Of a DNA stretch of 64,000 nucleotides, positions 54,201 to 61,982 are shown in pieces. This DNA is from Borborobacter arsenicus (GTDB lineage: Bacteria > Pseudomonadota > Alphaproteobacteria > Rhizobiales > Rhizobiaceae), in NCBI RefSeq assembly GCF_003934165.1, contig NZ_RKST01000001.1, positions 310,001 to 374,000 on the forward strand, in the 5' to 3' direction. How positions within the stretch are numbered: the first letter of the stretch is position 1; each line of letters opens with the position of its first letter. A program made the translations under genes and the position numbers. A model generated the notes under the pieces. That model was not told the origin of the DNA. It saw only the letters and a program-made list of their open reading frames with translations, and ran no database searches.

Positions 54201-54883
54201 CCGCTGTTCAGGGAGGAAATGGCATCGGCATAGGCACGATGATAGCGCAGCGCATCTGCATCGGTGCGCGCCGCCTCGCCAAGCATGTCGTAGGAATAGA
54301 GATAACCCTTGGCAATCAGCGGTCGCCCGCGCCTGACGGCCTCGGAAATGGTACGGCCAAGAACGAACTGCTCGCCCATTTCGCGCATTGCCGCAGCCAC
54401 CGCCTTGCGAATGACCGGTTCGCCCAGCCGCCGCACCATGGAGCGCAACGTGCCGGCAATGCCGTCATCGTCCTCATCGTCAAGAACCCGGCCGGTCAGC
54501 ATCAGCGCCCAGGTAGATGCGTTGACGAAGATCGAGCTTGAGCCGCCCGAATGGGCCGACCAGTCATGGGGCGCGATCTTGTCCTGGATCAGTTCGTCCA
54601 TGGTCTCGCTATCGGGCACCCGCAACAGGGCCTCGGCCAGGCACATCAGCGCCACGCCCTCTTTCGTGGAAAGGCCGTAAGCCGAGAGAAAAACCTCCAT
54701 CAGCCGCGGATCGGACGAAGCACGAACCGTCTTCACCAGCTCTGCCGCGCGCGCTGAAATCGCCTTGCGCTCGGCCTCGCCCAACCGGGCAGCCTCCACC
54801 AGACGCGCTAGCGCCTTATCCTCATCGGGCAGGTAGTTGGCACGGATCTGTTCGCGGATGGTGTCAAGCAGTGGAGCGGTCAT
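51263..54883 (-). CDS. putA: bifunctional proline dehydrogenase / glutamate-semialdehyde dehydrogenase
   Basis: 1206-residue enzyme that oxidises proline to glutamate in two steps with substrate channelling. The N-terminal FAD barrel has AYGPRCAFVIDWLYALAQRL and DRKIMVRLVKGAYWDTEIKR; the aldehyde dehydrogenase half has ISPWNFPLAIFTGQIAAALV, catalytic Glu in LIAETGGMNAM and catalytic C812 in SAGQRCSALR. There is no N-terminal ribbon-helix-helix DNA-binding domain as in E. coli PutA, so it is not its own repressor; the divergent Lrp-type gene takes that role. A ~120-residue C-terminal domain follows the ALDH part. ATG at 54883. Confidence 0.97.
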   Translation of the reverse strand: MTAPLLDTIREQIRANYLPDEDKALARLVEAARLGEAERKAISARAAELVKTVRASSDPRLMEVFLSAYGLSTKEGVALMCLAEALLRVPDSETMDELIQDKIAPHDWSAHSGGSSSIFVNASTWALMLTGRVLDDEDDDGIAGTLRSMVRRLGEPVIRKAVAAAMREMGEQFVLGRTISEAVRRGRPLIAKGYLYSYDMLGEAARTDADALRYHRAYADAISSLNSGSNSPDIRTNPGISVKLSALHPRYEVAQREKMLPVMAERLLSLAIAARHARMGLNIDAEEADRLDLSLDVIERVLASPELADWDGFGVVVQAYGPRCAFVIDWLYALAQRLDRKIMVRLVKGAYWDTEIKRAQVLGLDGYPVFTRKVNTDISYISCARKLLSMTDRIYPQFATHNAHTVAAILSMAPDRDCFEFQRLHGMGEQLHEAVRKAEGTRCRIYAPVGAHSDLLAYLVRRLLENGANSSFVHQLTDESVRPETIARDPFEVAEVQGPATNPAIVRPAEIFGAGRRNAKGWDITDPVTLGAIEHAKANFSTPDRWSAKPITRAAEYGAECKVINPARPDDVVGTVVEASAKLVATAVRIAAEAQPAWARRPVEERAATLRRVADLYEANAIEFFALATREAGKSLADGVAEVREAVDFLRYYASEAENAEAGTAARGVIGCISPWNFPLAIFTGQIAAALVTGNAVIAKPAEQTPLIAARAVELMRQAGIPEDVIQLLPGDGPTVGGPLTADPRIAGVCFTGSTEVAKLIERQLAETAAPDAMLIAETGGMNAMIIDSTALPEQAVRDILASSFQSAGQRCSALRILYVQKDVERKMLEMLEGAMKALGVGDPWLISTDVGPVIDEEAQESIRDYCASMEAKGKLVAKLEAPAEGRFVPPHVFRVSGIQEMEREVFGPVLHVASFDADDLDKVIAAINSKGYGLTFGLHTRIEARVQHIVDGIHAGNIYVNRNQIGAVVGSQPFGGEGLSGTGPKAGGPHYLRRFRRAPGRVAEALDGTEISSDRLAESLAASVSIGWNPAGDRIALMRKLLRGKGASAIAAAAAIDLGPVDLPGPTGEANTLSLVPRGRVLCLGPDSDALLAQVVQALAAGNAVLAVAPGAPPVLNALTGKGLPLEAMDGIVPVAALETLAVHVVAFAGGAETAKEIRRALAKRKGPIVPLVGEVLYPAAYAHERAVCVDTTAAGGNATLLAGA

Positions 54884-54961
54884 TGGACATCCTGCCGGCG
54901 TGAGAGGGAACCGATGCCAGCCCTATCATAGTCCCGTTTCAGGTGCGGCCCAAAGAATTGG

Positions 54962-54977
54962 ATTTGAAAGATCAAAT
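54962..54977. promoter_or_regulatory. palindrome in the putA-putR control region
   Basis: ATTTGA-AAGA-TCAAAT, a perfect 6-bp inverted repeat with a 4-base spacer, in the 124-bp divergent gap. Lrp-family proteins bind AT-rich palindromes of this kind; it is a candidate PutR operator. Confidence 0.5.
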
Positions 54978-55007
54978 AGCCTATAAAAGACAAGTTGCTC
55001 CGACTTA

Positions 55008-55475
55008 ATGACTGCCTATACAATGAATAAAGATCATTTGGACCGCATCGACCGCAATATTCTTGCCGCCCTGTCGCGCAATGGCAGGCTTTCCATGGCC
55101 GAACTGGCCTCACGGGTCGGCCTGTCGAAGACGCCGGTCCAGGCGCGCGTCCGGCGGCTGGAGCAGGAAGGCTTCATTCGCGGCTATGCGGCAGTGATCG
55201 ACCATGAGCGTATGGGCGATGGCCATGTAGCATTCGTTCAGGTGAAGCTGTCCGATACGCGCTCGGCCGCACTCGAAGCCTTCAGCCGCTCGGTCCAAGG
55301 CGTGGCCGAGATCGAGCAATGCCACATGATGGCGGCGAGCTTCGACTACCTGCTCAAGGTGCGCACCAAGGACATCGCGTCCTACCGGCGCGTGCTTGGC
55401 GAACGCATTTCCGCTTTGCCCCATGTCGCACAGACATCGACCTTCGTGGCGATGGAGACGGTGAAGGATCGCTGA
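55008..55475 (+). CDS. putR: Lrp-family activator of proline catabolism
   Basis: 155 residues: helix-turn-helix (IDRNILAALSRNGRLSMAEL, then ASRVGLSKTPVQARVRRLEQ) and RAM domain (MMAASFDYLLKVRTKDIASY). Divergent from putA, the same arrangement as putR-putA in Agrobacterium and Rhodobacter, where PutR activates putA in response to proline. The motif SKTPVQARVRRL is typical of PutR. ATG 55008 is used; ATG 55023 in frame is an alternative. Confidence 0.93.
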   Translation: MTAYTMNKDHLDRIDRNILAALSRNGRLSMAELASRVGLSKTPVQARVRRLEQEGFIRGYAAVIDHERMGDGHVAFVQVKLSDTRSAALEAFSRSVQGVAEIEQCHMMAASFDYLLKVRTKDIASYRRVLGERISALPHVAQTSTFVAMETVKDR

Positions 55476-55560
55476 GCAACGGCATTGCCGTCACCTTTGT
55501 GTGAGGTAGTCAGTTCGACGGGACCCATGTAAAATCACCATTGATGCGGAGGAGCAGCGA

Positions 55561-56481
55561 ATGGCAAACGGCATTGCGTCGATCGGCGAGTGCATGCTTG
55601 AACTGTCCGGACAAAGTGCCCCGATCTGGCGGATGGGTTTTGGCGGCGACACGTTCAATACGCTCTGGGCGCTACGCGCCCTCAGTTCCGGGCACCATGT
55701 CGACTATGTCTCGGCCTTTGGCGACGACCCGTTCTCGAAAGATCAGATAGAGTTCTTCCGCCAGCATGAAATCGGCATCGCCAACAGTCCGATCATCGCC
55801 GGCGCCCGCCCAGGCCTATACGCAATCAAGCTGAATGGAGCAGAACGCTCCTTCACCTATTGGCGCGGCGACGCGGCCGCACGCAAGCTTGCCAACGATC
55901 CTGCCGCCTTGGCAAAAAGCCTTGAAAACCGGTCGCTTATCTATTTTTCCGGAATCACTTTGGCAATTCTCGATCCCGCGGCCAGACGCACATTGCTGCA
56001 GAAGATTGCGGATGCGCGTGCTCACGGCTCCCACATCGCCTTTGATCCCAACTACCGGCCAGTGCTCTGGCAAGACAAGGCAATCGCCCGTGATGCCATC
56101 AGTGAGGCCCTGAAGGTGACCGACATTGCCTTGCCTACGTTCCCCGACGAGGAAAGCCTGTTCGGCGACCAGTCACCGGAAGCCACAGTGGAACGGCTCG
56201 ACAAGGCGGGCGTGGCTGAGATCGTTGTCAAGAACGGCGACCGCGCTGCCCTGACCTCCCACTACGAAAACACGGTGTCCGTTCCTGCCGCACATGTCGC
56301 CAGCCCGATCGACACGACCGGCGCCGGCGACGGCTTCAATGGCGGCTATCTTGCCGCCCGGCTGCTCGGCATCGCTCCCGCAGAAGCGGCGAAACGTGCT
56401 CATCGCGTCGCTGCCGCCGTGGTTCAGACACGCGGTGCGCTGGCGCCATTCGAAATCCTGCGGCTGGCGTTCAACCGTTGA
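55561..56481 (+). CDS. kdgK: 2-keto-3-deoxygluconate kinase (PfkB family)
   Basis: 306-residue ribokinase-fold sugar kinase. IASIGECMLELSG and RMGFGGDTFNTLWALRAL are the substrate-side motifs typical of KDG kinase; FDPNYRPVLW and LPTFPDEESLFGDQSP are also typical; DTTGAGDGFNGGYLAARLL holds the catalytic Asp and anion hole. It phosphorylates KDG from uronate or galactose breakdown. ATG at 55561 follows GCGGAGGAGCGA. The flavin reductase gene follows by 33 bp. Confidence 0.92.
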   Translation: MANGIASIGECMLELSGQSAPIWRMGFGGDTFNTLWALRALSSGHHVDYVSAFGDDPFSKDQIEFFRQHEIGIANSPIIAGARPGLYAIKLNGAERSFTYWRGDAAARKLANDPAALAKSLENRSLIYFSGITLAILDPAARRTLLQKIADARAHGSHIAFDPNYRPVLWQDKAIARDAISEALKVTDIALPTFPDEESLFGDQSPEATVERLDKAGVAEIVVKNGDRAALTSHYENTVSVPAAHVASPIDTTGAGDGFNGGYLAARLLGIAPAEAAKRAHRVAAAVVQTRGALAPFEILRLAFNR

Positions 56482-56514
56482 GCGCAAGCCTTCAAGGAAC
56501 CGACCAGGAGGACT

Positions 56515-57120
56515 GTGTTGAAGCCCCTCTACGAAAAGGTCGACCTGCCGGTTGCATCGATCAGGCGCTATCTCGAGCCTGGCCCCATCGTGCTGGTGTC
56601 GTCAACTCACGGCGAGAGACGGAACGTCATGACCATGGGCTGGCACACCGTTATCGAATTTTCCCCGTCATTGATCGGCTGCGTGATCTCCAGCAACAAT
56701 CACAGTTTCGGCATGGTCCGCGACAGCGGCGAATGCGTGATCAACATTCCGACCAGTGCGCTTGCCGAGGAAATTGTCGGTATCGGCAAATGCTCCGGCG
56801 CATGGATCGACAAGTTCGAAACCTTCAAGCTGACGACCGAACCCGCAAAACTGGTCAAGGCACCCCTCATCCGCGAATGCTTCGCCAATCTGGAATGCAG
56901 GCTGGTTGATGACAGCCTCGTCGGAAAATACAGCTTCTTCGTCTTCGAGGTGGTGAAAGCCCATGCTGCCACCACACCCAAATATCCGGAAACGCTCCAC
57001 TATATGGGTGACGGCACTTTCATGGTGTCGGGAAAGATCATCGAACAGCACCCGAAATTCAGCGCGGGCATCCTGTGGAGGCGGATTCTGAACGCATTGC
57101 GTCCTGTGCAGCGCGCGTAA
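56515..57120 (+). CDS. flavin reductase family protein
   Basis: About 201 residues with the split-barrel FMN-binding fold of flavin reductase-like proteins: GPIVLVSSTHGERRNVMTMG, WHTVIEFSPSLIGCVISSNN and GECVINIPTSALAEEIVGIG. A strong AGGAGG site precedes two possible starts, GTG 56515 and TTG 56518; spacing favours the second. It could reduce flavin for an unknown partner oxygenase or be a flavoredoxin-like electron carrier. Probably co-transcribed with kdgK. Confidence 0.87.
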   Translation: MLKPLYEKVDLPVASIRRYLEPGPIVLVSSTHGERRNVMTMGWHTVIEFSPSLIGCVISSNNHSFGMVRDSGECVINIPTSALAEEIVGIGKCSGAWIDKFETFKLTTEPAKLVKAPLIRECFANLECRLVDDSLVGKYSFFVFEVVKAHAATTPKYPETLHYMGDGTFMVSGKIIEQHPKFSAGILWRRILNALRPVQRA

Positions 57121-57124
57121 TCGT

Positions 57125-58138
57125 TCAGGTCAGGCGAAATCGATATTCGGTGATCTGGCGATAGATTTCGCCCGGCCGAAGGGTCGCCTGCGGAAAATGG
57201 GGCTGATTTGGAGAATCCGGCCAGACCTGAGGCTCGAGACAGAGGCCGGCGAAGGCGCGGTATCTGCGGTCTTCCAGTCCCACCGAATCCGGCGCTACAT
57301 GCTGGCCTGTATAGAGTTGAAGGCCCGGCTCGGTAGTCCAGACTTCCATTTCCACGCCGGACGTTGCGCCCCGAACCCAGGCCGCCTGTCGCAATTCCCC
57401 TCGCCCGGCAGCAAGACAGAAATTGTGGTCATAGGGAATTTGCCTTCCATCGGCGATCATGCGCAGCTTGCGTGCCTGCCGGAAATCGAGAGGCGTCCCC
57501 TCAACCGGCTGAACGACGCCCGTGGGGATAAGCGCTTCATCAACCAGCAGATAGGCATCGGCGGCAATCATCAATCGGTGATCGAGAATATCGCCGCTGC
57601 CGCCATCGTCGAGATTGAAATAGGAATGATGCGCCAGATTGCACAGCGTCGGCGCATCACAAACGGCCGTCAGTTCCAGCGATAATGTGGCGGGTGCCCG
57701 CAGCCTGTAGGTGCCTTGCACATCGAGCGTGCCCGGAAAGCCCATGGTTCCATCGGGATCGCGCAAGGCGAGCGTGAGGAAATCCGCGCCATGATCGGCA
57801 ACCTGCCAAAGCCGGCGAGAAAATCCGCCCGAGCCGCCATGCAGGCCGTGCATTTCGGGATGATCCGGATCGACCTGGTATTCCTTGCTACCAATGCGGA
57901 AACGCCCGTCACGAATGCGATTGGCATTGCGGCCGACAATGGCGCCGAAATAAGCGGCATCGGAAAAATAGGCCTCGCAATGTTCGAAGCCCAGGACCAG
58001 CAGTGCCTCGTGGCCATGCAGGCGCAAATCCTGCACCACACCGCCCCAGTTCAGGATATTTGCCGAAAGACCGCCGGCGGTCAGGGTAAACCGCCGGACG
58101 TCCTGTCCATGGAAAGAGCCGAAGATCTCATCTGCCAT
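57125..58138 (-). CDS. galM: aldose 1-epimerase (galactose mutarotase)
   Basis: 337 residues; interconverts sugar anomers. GAIVGRNANRIRDGRFRIGS, LHGGSGGFSRRLW, the catalytic His in CNLAHHSYFNLDDGG, GVEMEVWTTEPGLQLYTGQH and the catalytic Glu in GLCLEPQVWPDSPNQPHF are all present. ATG at 58138. It converges on the flavin reductase gene (4 bp) and lies 39 bp downstream of gabD on the same strand. Together with kdgK it suggests sugar-acid metabolism nearby. Confidence 0.94.
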   Translation of the reverse strand: MADEIFGSFHGQDVRRFTLTAGGLSANILNWGGVVQDLRLHGHEALLVLGFEHCEAYFSDAAYFGAIVGRNANRIRDGRFRIGSKEYQVDPDHPEMHGLHGGSGGFSRRLWQVADHGADFLTLALRDPDGTMGFPGTLDVQGTYRLRAPATLSLELTAVCDAPTLCNLAHHSYFNLDDGGSGDILDHRLMIAADAYLLVDEALIPTGVVQPVEGTPLDFRQARKLRMIADGRQIPYDHNFCLAAGRGELRQAAWVRGATSGVEMEVWTTEPGLQLYTGQHVAPDSVGLEDRRYRAFAGLCLEPQVWPDSPNQPHFPQATLRPGEIYRQITEYRFRLT

Positions 58139-58177
58139 CTCCGGCCTTCCCTTAGCGCTGACGACTATGCCCTGAGG

Positions 58178-59635
58178 TCAGAGCCCCAGCCCGCCGATGC
58201 AGACATATTTGGTGTCGAGATAGTCGTCGATGCCCTGATGGCCGCCCTCGCGACCGAGGCCGGATTCCTTGACCCCGCCGAACGGCGCCTCGGGCGTGGT
58301 GATGATGCCCTCATTGACGCCGACCATGCCGTATTTCAGCCCCTCCATGACCCGGAAGGCGCGGCCGAGGTCGCCGGTGTAGAAATAGCAGGCCAGCCCG
58401 AATTCGGTGTCGTTGGCAAGCGCCACCGCCTCCTCCTCCTTGTCGAACTTGAACACCGGCGCCAGCGGCCCGAAGATCTCCTCGGTCATGAACTTCATGC
58501 CGGTGGTCGCGCCGGCAATCACCGTCGGCTCGAAGAAGGAACCGCCGAGTTCATGGCGCTTGCCGCCCGACACCACCTTGCCGCCCTTGGCAACCGCGTC
58601 CGCGATGAACTCCTCGACCTTCTCCACCGCCTTGACGTCGATCAGCGGCCCCTGCTGCACGCCGTCCTCCACGCCCGGGCCGACCTTGAGCTTTTTGGCC
58701 GCCGCCGCCAGCTTGTCGACGAAGGCGTCATGGATGCCCGCCTGCACGAAGAAGCGGTTGGTGCACACGCAGGTCTGGCCCGAATTGCGGTATTTGGCGG
58801 CGATCGCCCCTTCCACCGCCCGGTCGAGATCGGCATCGTCGAACACCAGGAACGGCGCGTTGCCGCCGAGCTCCATCGACACCTTCTTGACCGTGGACGC
58901 CGACTTCTCGATCAGCAGCTTGCCGACCTCGGTCGAGCCGGTGAAGGTGATCTTCTTGACCAGCGGGTTGGCGCAGATCTCGTCGCCGATCTCGCCGGCC
59001 GACCCGGTGACGATGTTGACCACCCCCTTCGGCATGCCGACCTCCTCGCACAGCGCCCCCCAGGCGAGGCCCGAATAGGGCGTCTGCGAGGCCGGCTTGA
59101 CCACCGCCGTGCAGCCCGCCGCAATTGCCGGGCCGATCTTGCGCGACAGCATCGAGGAGGGGAAGTTCCACGGCGTGATGGCGGCGATCACGCCCACCGG
59201 CTCGCGCGTCACCAGGACGCGGCGGTCGGCCCAGGGCGAGGGCACCACATCGCCATAGGCGCGGCGCGCCTCCTCGGCAAACCACAGCACATAGGCGGCC
59301 GACGAGGCAATCTCGCCCTTCGATTCGGTCAGCGACTTGCCCTGCTCGAGCGTCAAAAGCTCGGCCAGCGCGTCCTGGTTGTCCATGATGGCGTCGTGCA
59401 GCTTGCGCAAAAGCTTCGAGCGCTCCAGCGCCGAGGTCTTGCGGAAGCTCTGGAAGGCTGTATGGGCGGCCTCGATCGCCCGCCGGGTCTCGGCCCCGCC
59501 CGCGCGCGGCACCGTGCCGAGCCTCAAGCCGGTCGCCGGGTTGATCACGTCGATCGTCTTGCCGCTGTCGGCCTGCACCCACGCGCCGTCGATCAGATTG
59601 GCCTCGCGCATGAAATGACTGGTCTTCTGGAGCAT
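58178..59635 (-). CDS. gabD: NAD(P)-dependent succinate-semialdehyde dehydrogenase
   Basis: 485-residue aldehyde dehydrogenase that oxidises succinate (or glutarate) semialdehyde. ITPWNFPSSMLSRKIGPAIA, TGSTEVGKLLIEKSASTVKK, catalytic Glu in MELGGNAPFLVF and catalytic Cys in NSGQTCVCTNRF are present; the CVC pair and the C-terminal GGVKESGLGREGGHQGIDDY are typical of GabD. The start at 59635 follows GGGGGAAGG. Codons end almost uniformly in G or C (GAG and AAG over GAA and AAA), more strongly than in the neighbours, so high expression or a different origin is possible. Confidence 0.94.
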   Translation of the reverse strand: MLQKTSHFMREANLIDGAWVQADSGKTIDVINPATGLRLGTVPRAGGAETRRAIEAAHTAFQSFRKTSALERSKLLRKLHDAIMDNQDALAELLTLEQGKSLTESKGEIASSAAYVLWFAEEARRAYGDVVPSPWADRRVLVTREPVGVIAAITPWNFPSSMLSRKIGPAIAAGCTAVVKPASQTPYSGLAWGALCEEVGMPKGVVNIVTGSAGEIGDEICANPLVKKITFTGSTEVGKLLIEKSASTVKKVSMELGGNAPFLVFDDADLDRAVEGAIAAKYRNSGQTCVCTNRFFVQAGIHDAFVDKLAAAAKKLKVGPGVEDGVQQGPLIDVKAVEKVEEFIADAVAKGGKVVSGGKRHELGGSFFEPTVIAGATTGMKFMTEEIFGPLAPVFKFDKEEEAVALANDTEFGLACYFYTGDLGRAFRVMEGLKYGMVGVNEGIITTPEAPFGGVKESGLGREGGHQGIDDYLDTKYVCIGGLGL

Positions 59636-59649
59636 CGTCTTGCCTTCCC

Positions 59650-59666
59650 CCAGCGCCGTACGCTGG
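59650..59666. promoter_or_regulatory. short palindrome upstream of gabD
   Basis: CCAGCG (59650-59655) and CGCTGG (59661-59666) with a 5-base loop lie just upstream of the gabD ribosome site. It may be an operator or a leader hairpin; the remaining 180 bp to the AEC gene show no other structure. Confidence 0.3.
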
Positions 59667-59845
59667 TTTTCCTGGAACTCTTTACGGAATGAAACGGCTG
59701 TCTTTTCGCCTATCAATAGAAAATATATGGCCCTGCTTGCGACCGCGCCACCTCTTTACCCACCGGAAGGCACACGATCAATCGCCCTGCGCGCGCCGCC
59801 CCCATGGTCCAGACAGAATCTTCACGGTTTTATATAGGTACGGCG

Positions 59846-60796
59846 TTAACCGAACACCGTCTGCGCAACCGTCAGCCAGAACGCGGTCGTCACCACGGCA
59901 CAGGCCGTAGCTATGGTCAGCTGGTTGGAGGCAAGCGCCTCACCAGTGCCGAACTGGGTGGCAATGAGGTAGGAGTTTACCCCGGAGGGCAATGCCGCGG
60001 CCGCGACGGCAACCTTGGCCGAAAGCGGCGGCAGGCCAAAAAGCCATGCCGCACCCAGCGCCACGGCAGGCATCAGCAGCAGCTTCATTGCCGAGAGCGC
60101 AAATGCAGGCCGCATATTGCCCGACAGGCCGAAACCGACCAGTTCCACCCCTATCGCAAATAGCGCGACCGGGCCGGCGACATCGGCCAGCGCATCGACC
60201 AGCCGGCTAAGCAGATCGGGCAGCGGCGCCCCGGTGAGACGCCAGACAAGCCCGGCCAATATGCCGATGATGAGCGGATTCTTGAACAGCCTGCCCAGGA
60301 ACATGCCGACAACCTGCTGCAGCCGTGGTGAGCCGTCGCCATGCTTGCCGAAAATCTCGAACATGACGATAGAGGACGCAAGCATGATCGGCAGATGGAC
60401 GGATACGATCAGCGACAGCACCTCGAAGCCCTGCTCGCCAAACACCCCCAGCATGAAGGGAATGCCGAGCAGCACGAGATTGGAGAAGGCGCTCGCCACG
60501 CCGCCGACCACCCCGGTTTGCGGGTCGCGTCCAAAGACCCGCGTCGTGACGAGGTGACCGCAACTCCAGGTCACAGCCACGGCGGTGAAATAGGTCGCCC
60601 ATAGCGCCCAGGGCGCTGCACCGTGGAAATCGGCACCGACCATGGTGCGAAACAATAATACGGGAAGTGCAACCCCAACCGCGAATTGCGACAGCGCCGC
60701 GCCGGCTTCCGCCTTCAAATAGCCGCTCAGGCCGGCGCCGTAGCCAAGCGCGACCAGCCCGAAGATGAAGAGAACCGTTCCCGCAAGCGAAGACAT
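59846..60796 (-). CDS. AEC-family transporter
   Basis: 316-residue inner-membrane protein with about ten helices in two inverted repeats, as in the auxin efflux carrier (AEC/MdcF) family. VALPVLLFRTMVGADFHGAA, GGVASAFSNLVLLGIPFMLG and AAALPSGVNSYLIATQFGTG are characteristic. Bacterial members carry malate, malonate or other carboxylates; substrate not assignable here. ATG at 60796. Confidence 0.9.
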   Translation of the reverse strand: MSSLAGTVLFIFGLVALGYGAGLSGYLKAEAGAALSQFAVGVALPVLLFRTMVGADFHGAAPWALWATYFTAVAVTWSCGHLVTTRVFGRDPQTGVVGGVASAFSNLVLLGIPFMLGVFGEQGFEVLSLIVSVHLPIMLASSIVMFEIFGKHGDGSPRLQQVVGMFLGRLFKNPLIIGILAGLVWRLTGAPLPDLLSRLVDALADVAGPVALFAIGVELVGFGLSGNMRPAFALSAMKLLLMPAVALGAAWLFGLPPLSAKVAVAAAALPSGVNSYLIATQFGTGEALASNQLTIATACAVVTTAFWLTVAQTVFG

Positions 60797-60992
60797 CGCA
60801 CGGTGATAAGCGTGTGCGCGAGGCCGCGCAAGCGGCGCAGTCTTGCTAACGGAATGAATTTACAGAAAGAATTGGGCATCGAGCTTCCGCTACGGTGTCA
60901 TCCCGGCAAGTCGTGCCGATGCGCCTCCCGGTGCCTTGTCTTTGACCAGCAGCTTGCATCCCTATATCAGCGAAATCATGCAAGGATGGACA

Positions 60993-61544
60993 ATGCTTCG
61001 ATTCGCCTTGATTTTCGTGTTCCTCGGCCTCTTGCCGGCCCAGGCTACGGAAGCCGGCTGGGCACTTCTGCGCGACGGCGGCCATGTCGTGCTGCTGCGC
61101 CACGCGATAACGCCCGGCAGCGGAGAGCCGGCCAATTTCGACATCGAGAAATGCTCCACCCAGCGCAACCTGACGGATCGAGGCCGGCAGCAGGCGCGCA
61201 AGATGGGCGCGCTTTTCCTCGCCCGTTCCGACTTCACGGAGCGGGTCTTGTCGAGCCGCTACTGCAACAGCCTCGATACGGCGCGTATCGTTTTCGGCGA
61301 CCGGATCGTGGAGCCGTTTGCGCCGCTCGATCGCCTGTCCGACGACAAGGAAGCCGCAAAAGCGCAGAACGACGCCGTGATGAAGGAGATCCGCGCCTAT
61401 AGCGGCTCGGGCAACTTCGTTCTGGTGACGCATCTGGAAAATATCGTCGCACTGACCGGCAGCACCGCGCGTGAAGGCGAAGCGTTGATCGTGCGTCCCG
61501 AAGGCGAAGGCCTTCATATTCTCGGCCGTATTGTGTTCAATTAG
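60993..61544 (+). CDS. secreted histidine phosphatase family protein
   Basis: 183 residues with a signal peptide (about 1-19, MLRFALIFVFLGLLPAQA). The phosphohistidine motif is VVLLRHAITPGSGEP, followed by CSTQRNLTDRGRQQARKMG with a conserved Arg, and the second catalytic His is in VLVTHLENIVALTG. Periplasmic or envelope-linked phosphatase of the branch 1 type; substrate unknown. ATG 60993 has AAGGA upstream; earlier ATGs in frame exist. Confidence 0.87.
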   Translation: MLRFALIFVFLGLLPAQATEAGWALLRDGGHVVLLRHAITPGSGEPANFDIEKCSTQRNLTDRGRQQARKMGALFLARSDFTERVLSSRYCNSLDTARIVFGDRIVEPFAPLDRLSDDKEAAKAQNDAVMKEIRAYSGSGNFVLVTHLENIVALTGSTAREGEALIVRPEGEGLHILGRIVFN

Positions 61545-61655
61545 ACCGACCGCCCATGCTTCGCGGGCCGATTGGGCCTTTTCCTGCCGGGAAAAACCGA
61601 TTAGAGAGCCGAACAACAGCGCGGGCGAGACCCGCCCCGATTTGAAGGAAGAACC

Positions 61656-61940
61656 GTGTCAACGACATTCGAAAAAGTTGCCAAGATCATCGCCGACACG
61701 AGCGAGATCGATATCGATACCATCACCCCGGAAAGCCACACCATCGACGATCTGGGCATCGACAGCCTTGATTTCCTCGACATCGTGTTTGCGATCGACA
61801 AGGAATTCGGCATCAAGGTGCCGCTGGAAAAGTGGACGCAGGACGTAAATGACGGCAAGGCCTCGACCGACGATTACTTCCTGATGAAGAATCTCTGCAC
61901 CAAGATCGACGGCCTCGTCGCCGCCAAGGCTGCCGCCTGA
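61656..61940 (+). CDS. acpXL: acyl carrier protein AcpXL
   Basis: 94-residue specialised acyl carrier protein that carries the 27-hydroxyoctacosanoic (C28) chain later added to lipid A in rhizobia and Brucella. The phosphopantetheine site is S37 in [40 protein letters not shown] and the longer C-terminus compared with the housekeeping ACP identify AcpXL. The start is GTG at 61656 after GAAGGAAG. It opens the cluster; ketosynthase genes follow after 42 bp, leaving no room for the dehydratase gene fabZXL that follows acpXL in Sinorhizobium. Confidence 0.95.
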   Translation: MSTTFEKVAKIIADTSEIDIDTITPESHTIDDLGIDSLDFLDIVFAIDKEFGIKVPLEKWTQDVNDGKASTDDYFLMKNLCTKIDGLVAAKAAA

Positions 61941-61982
61941 CCCCTTGACGGGAGCAGGCTGCCTGACAGACAACAACTGCCC

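Noticed and set aside
57716-59692. A 658-codon plus-strand frame antisense to galM and gabD
   Set aside because: Composition is typical of a reverse-complement shadow (Arg, His, Leu, Asp runs) and the opposite strand encodes clear enzymes.
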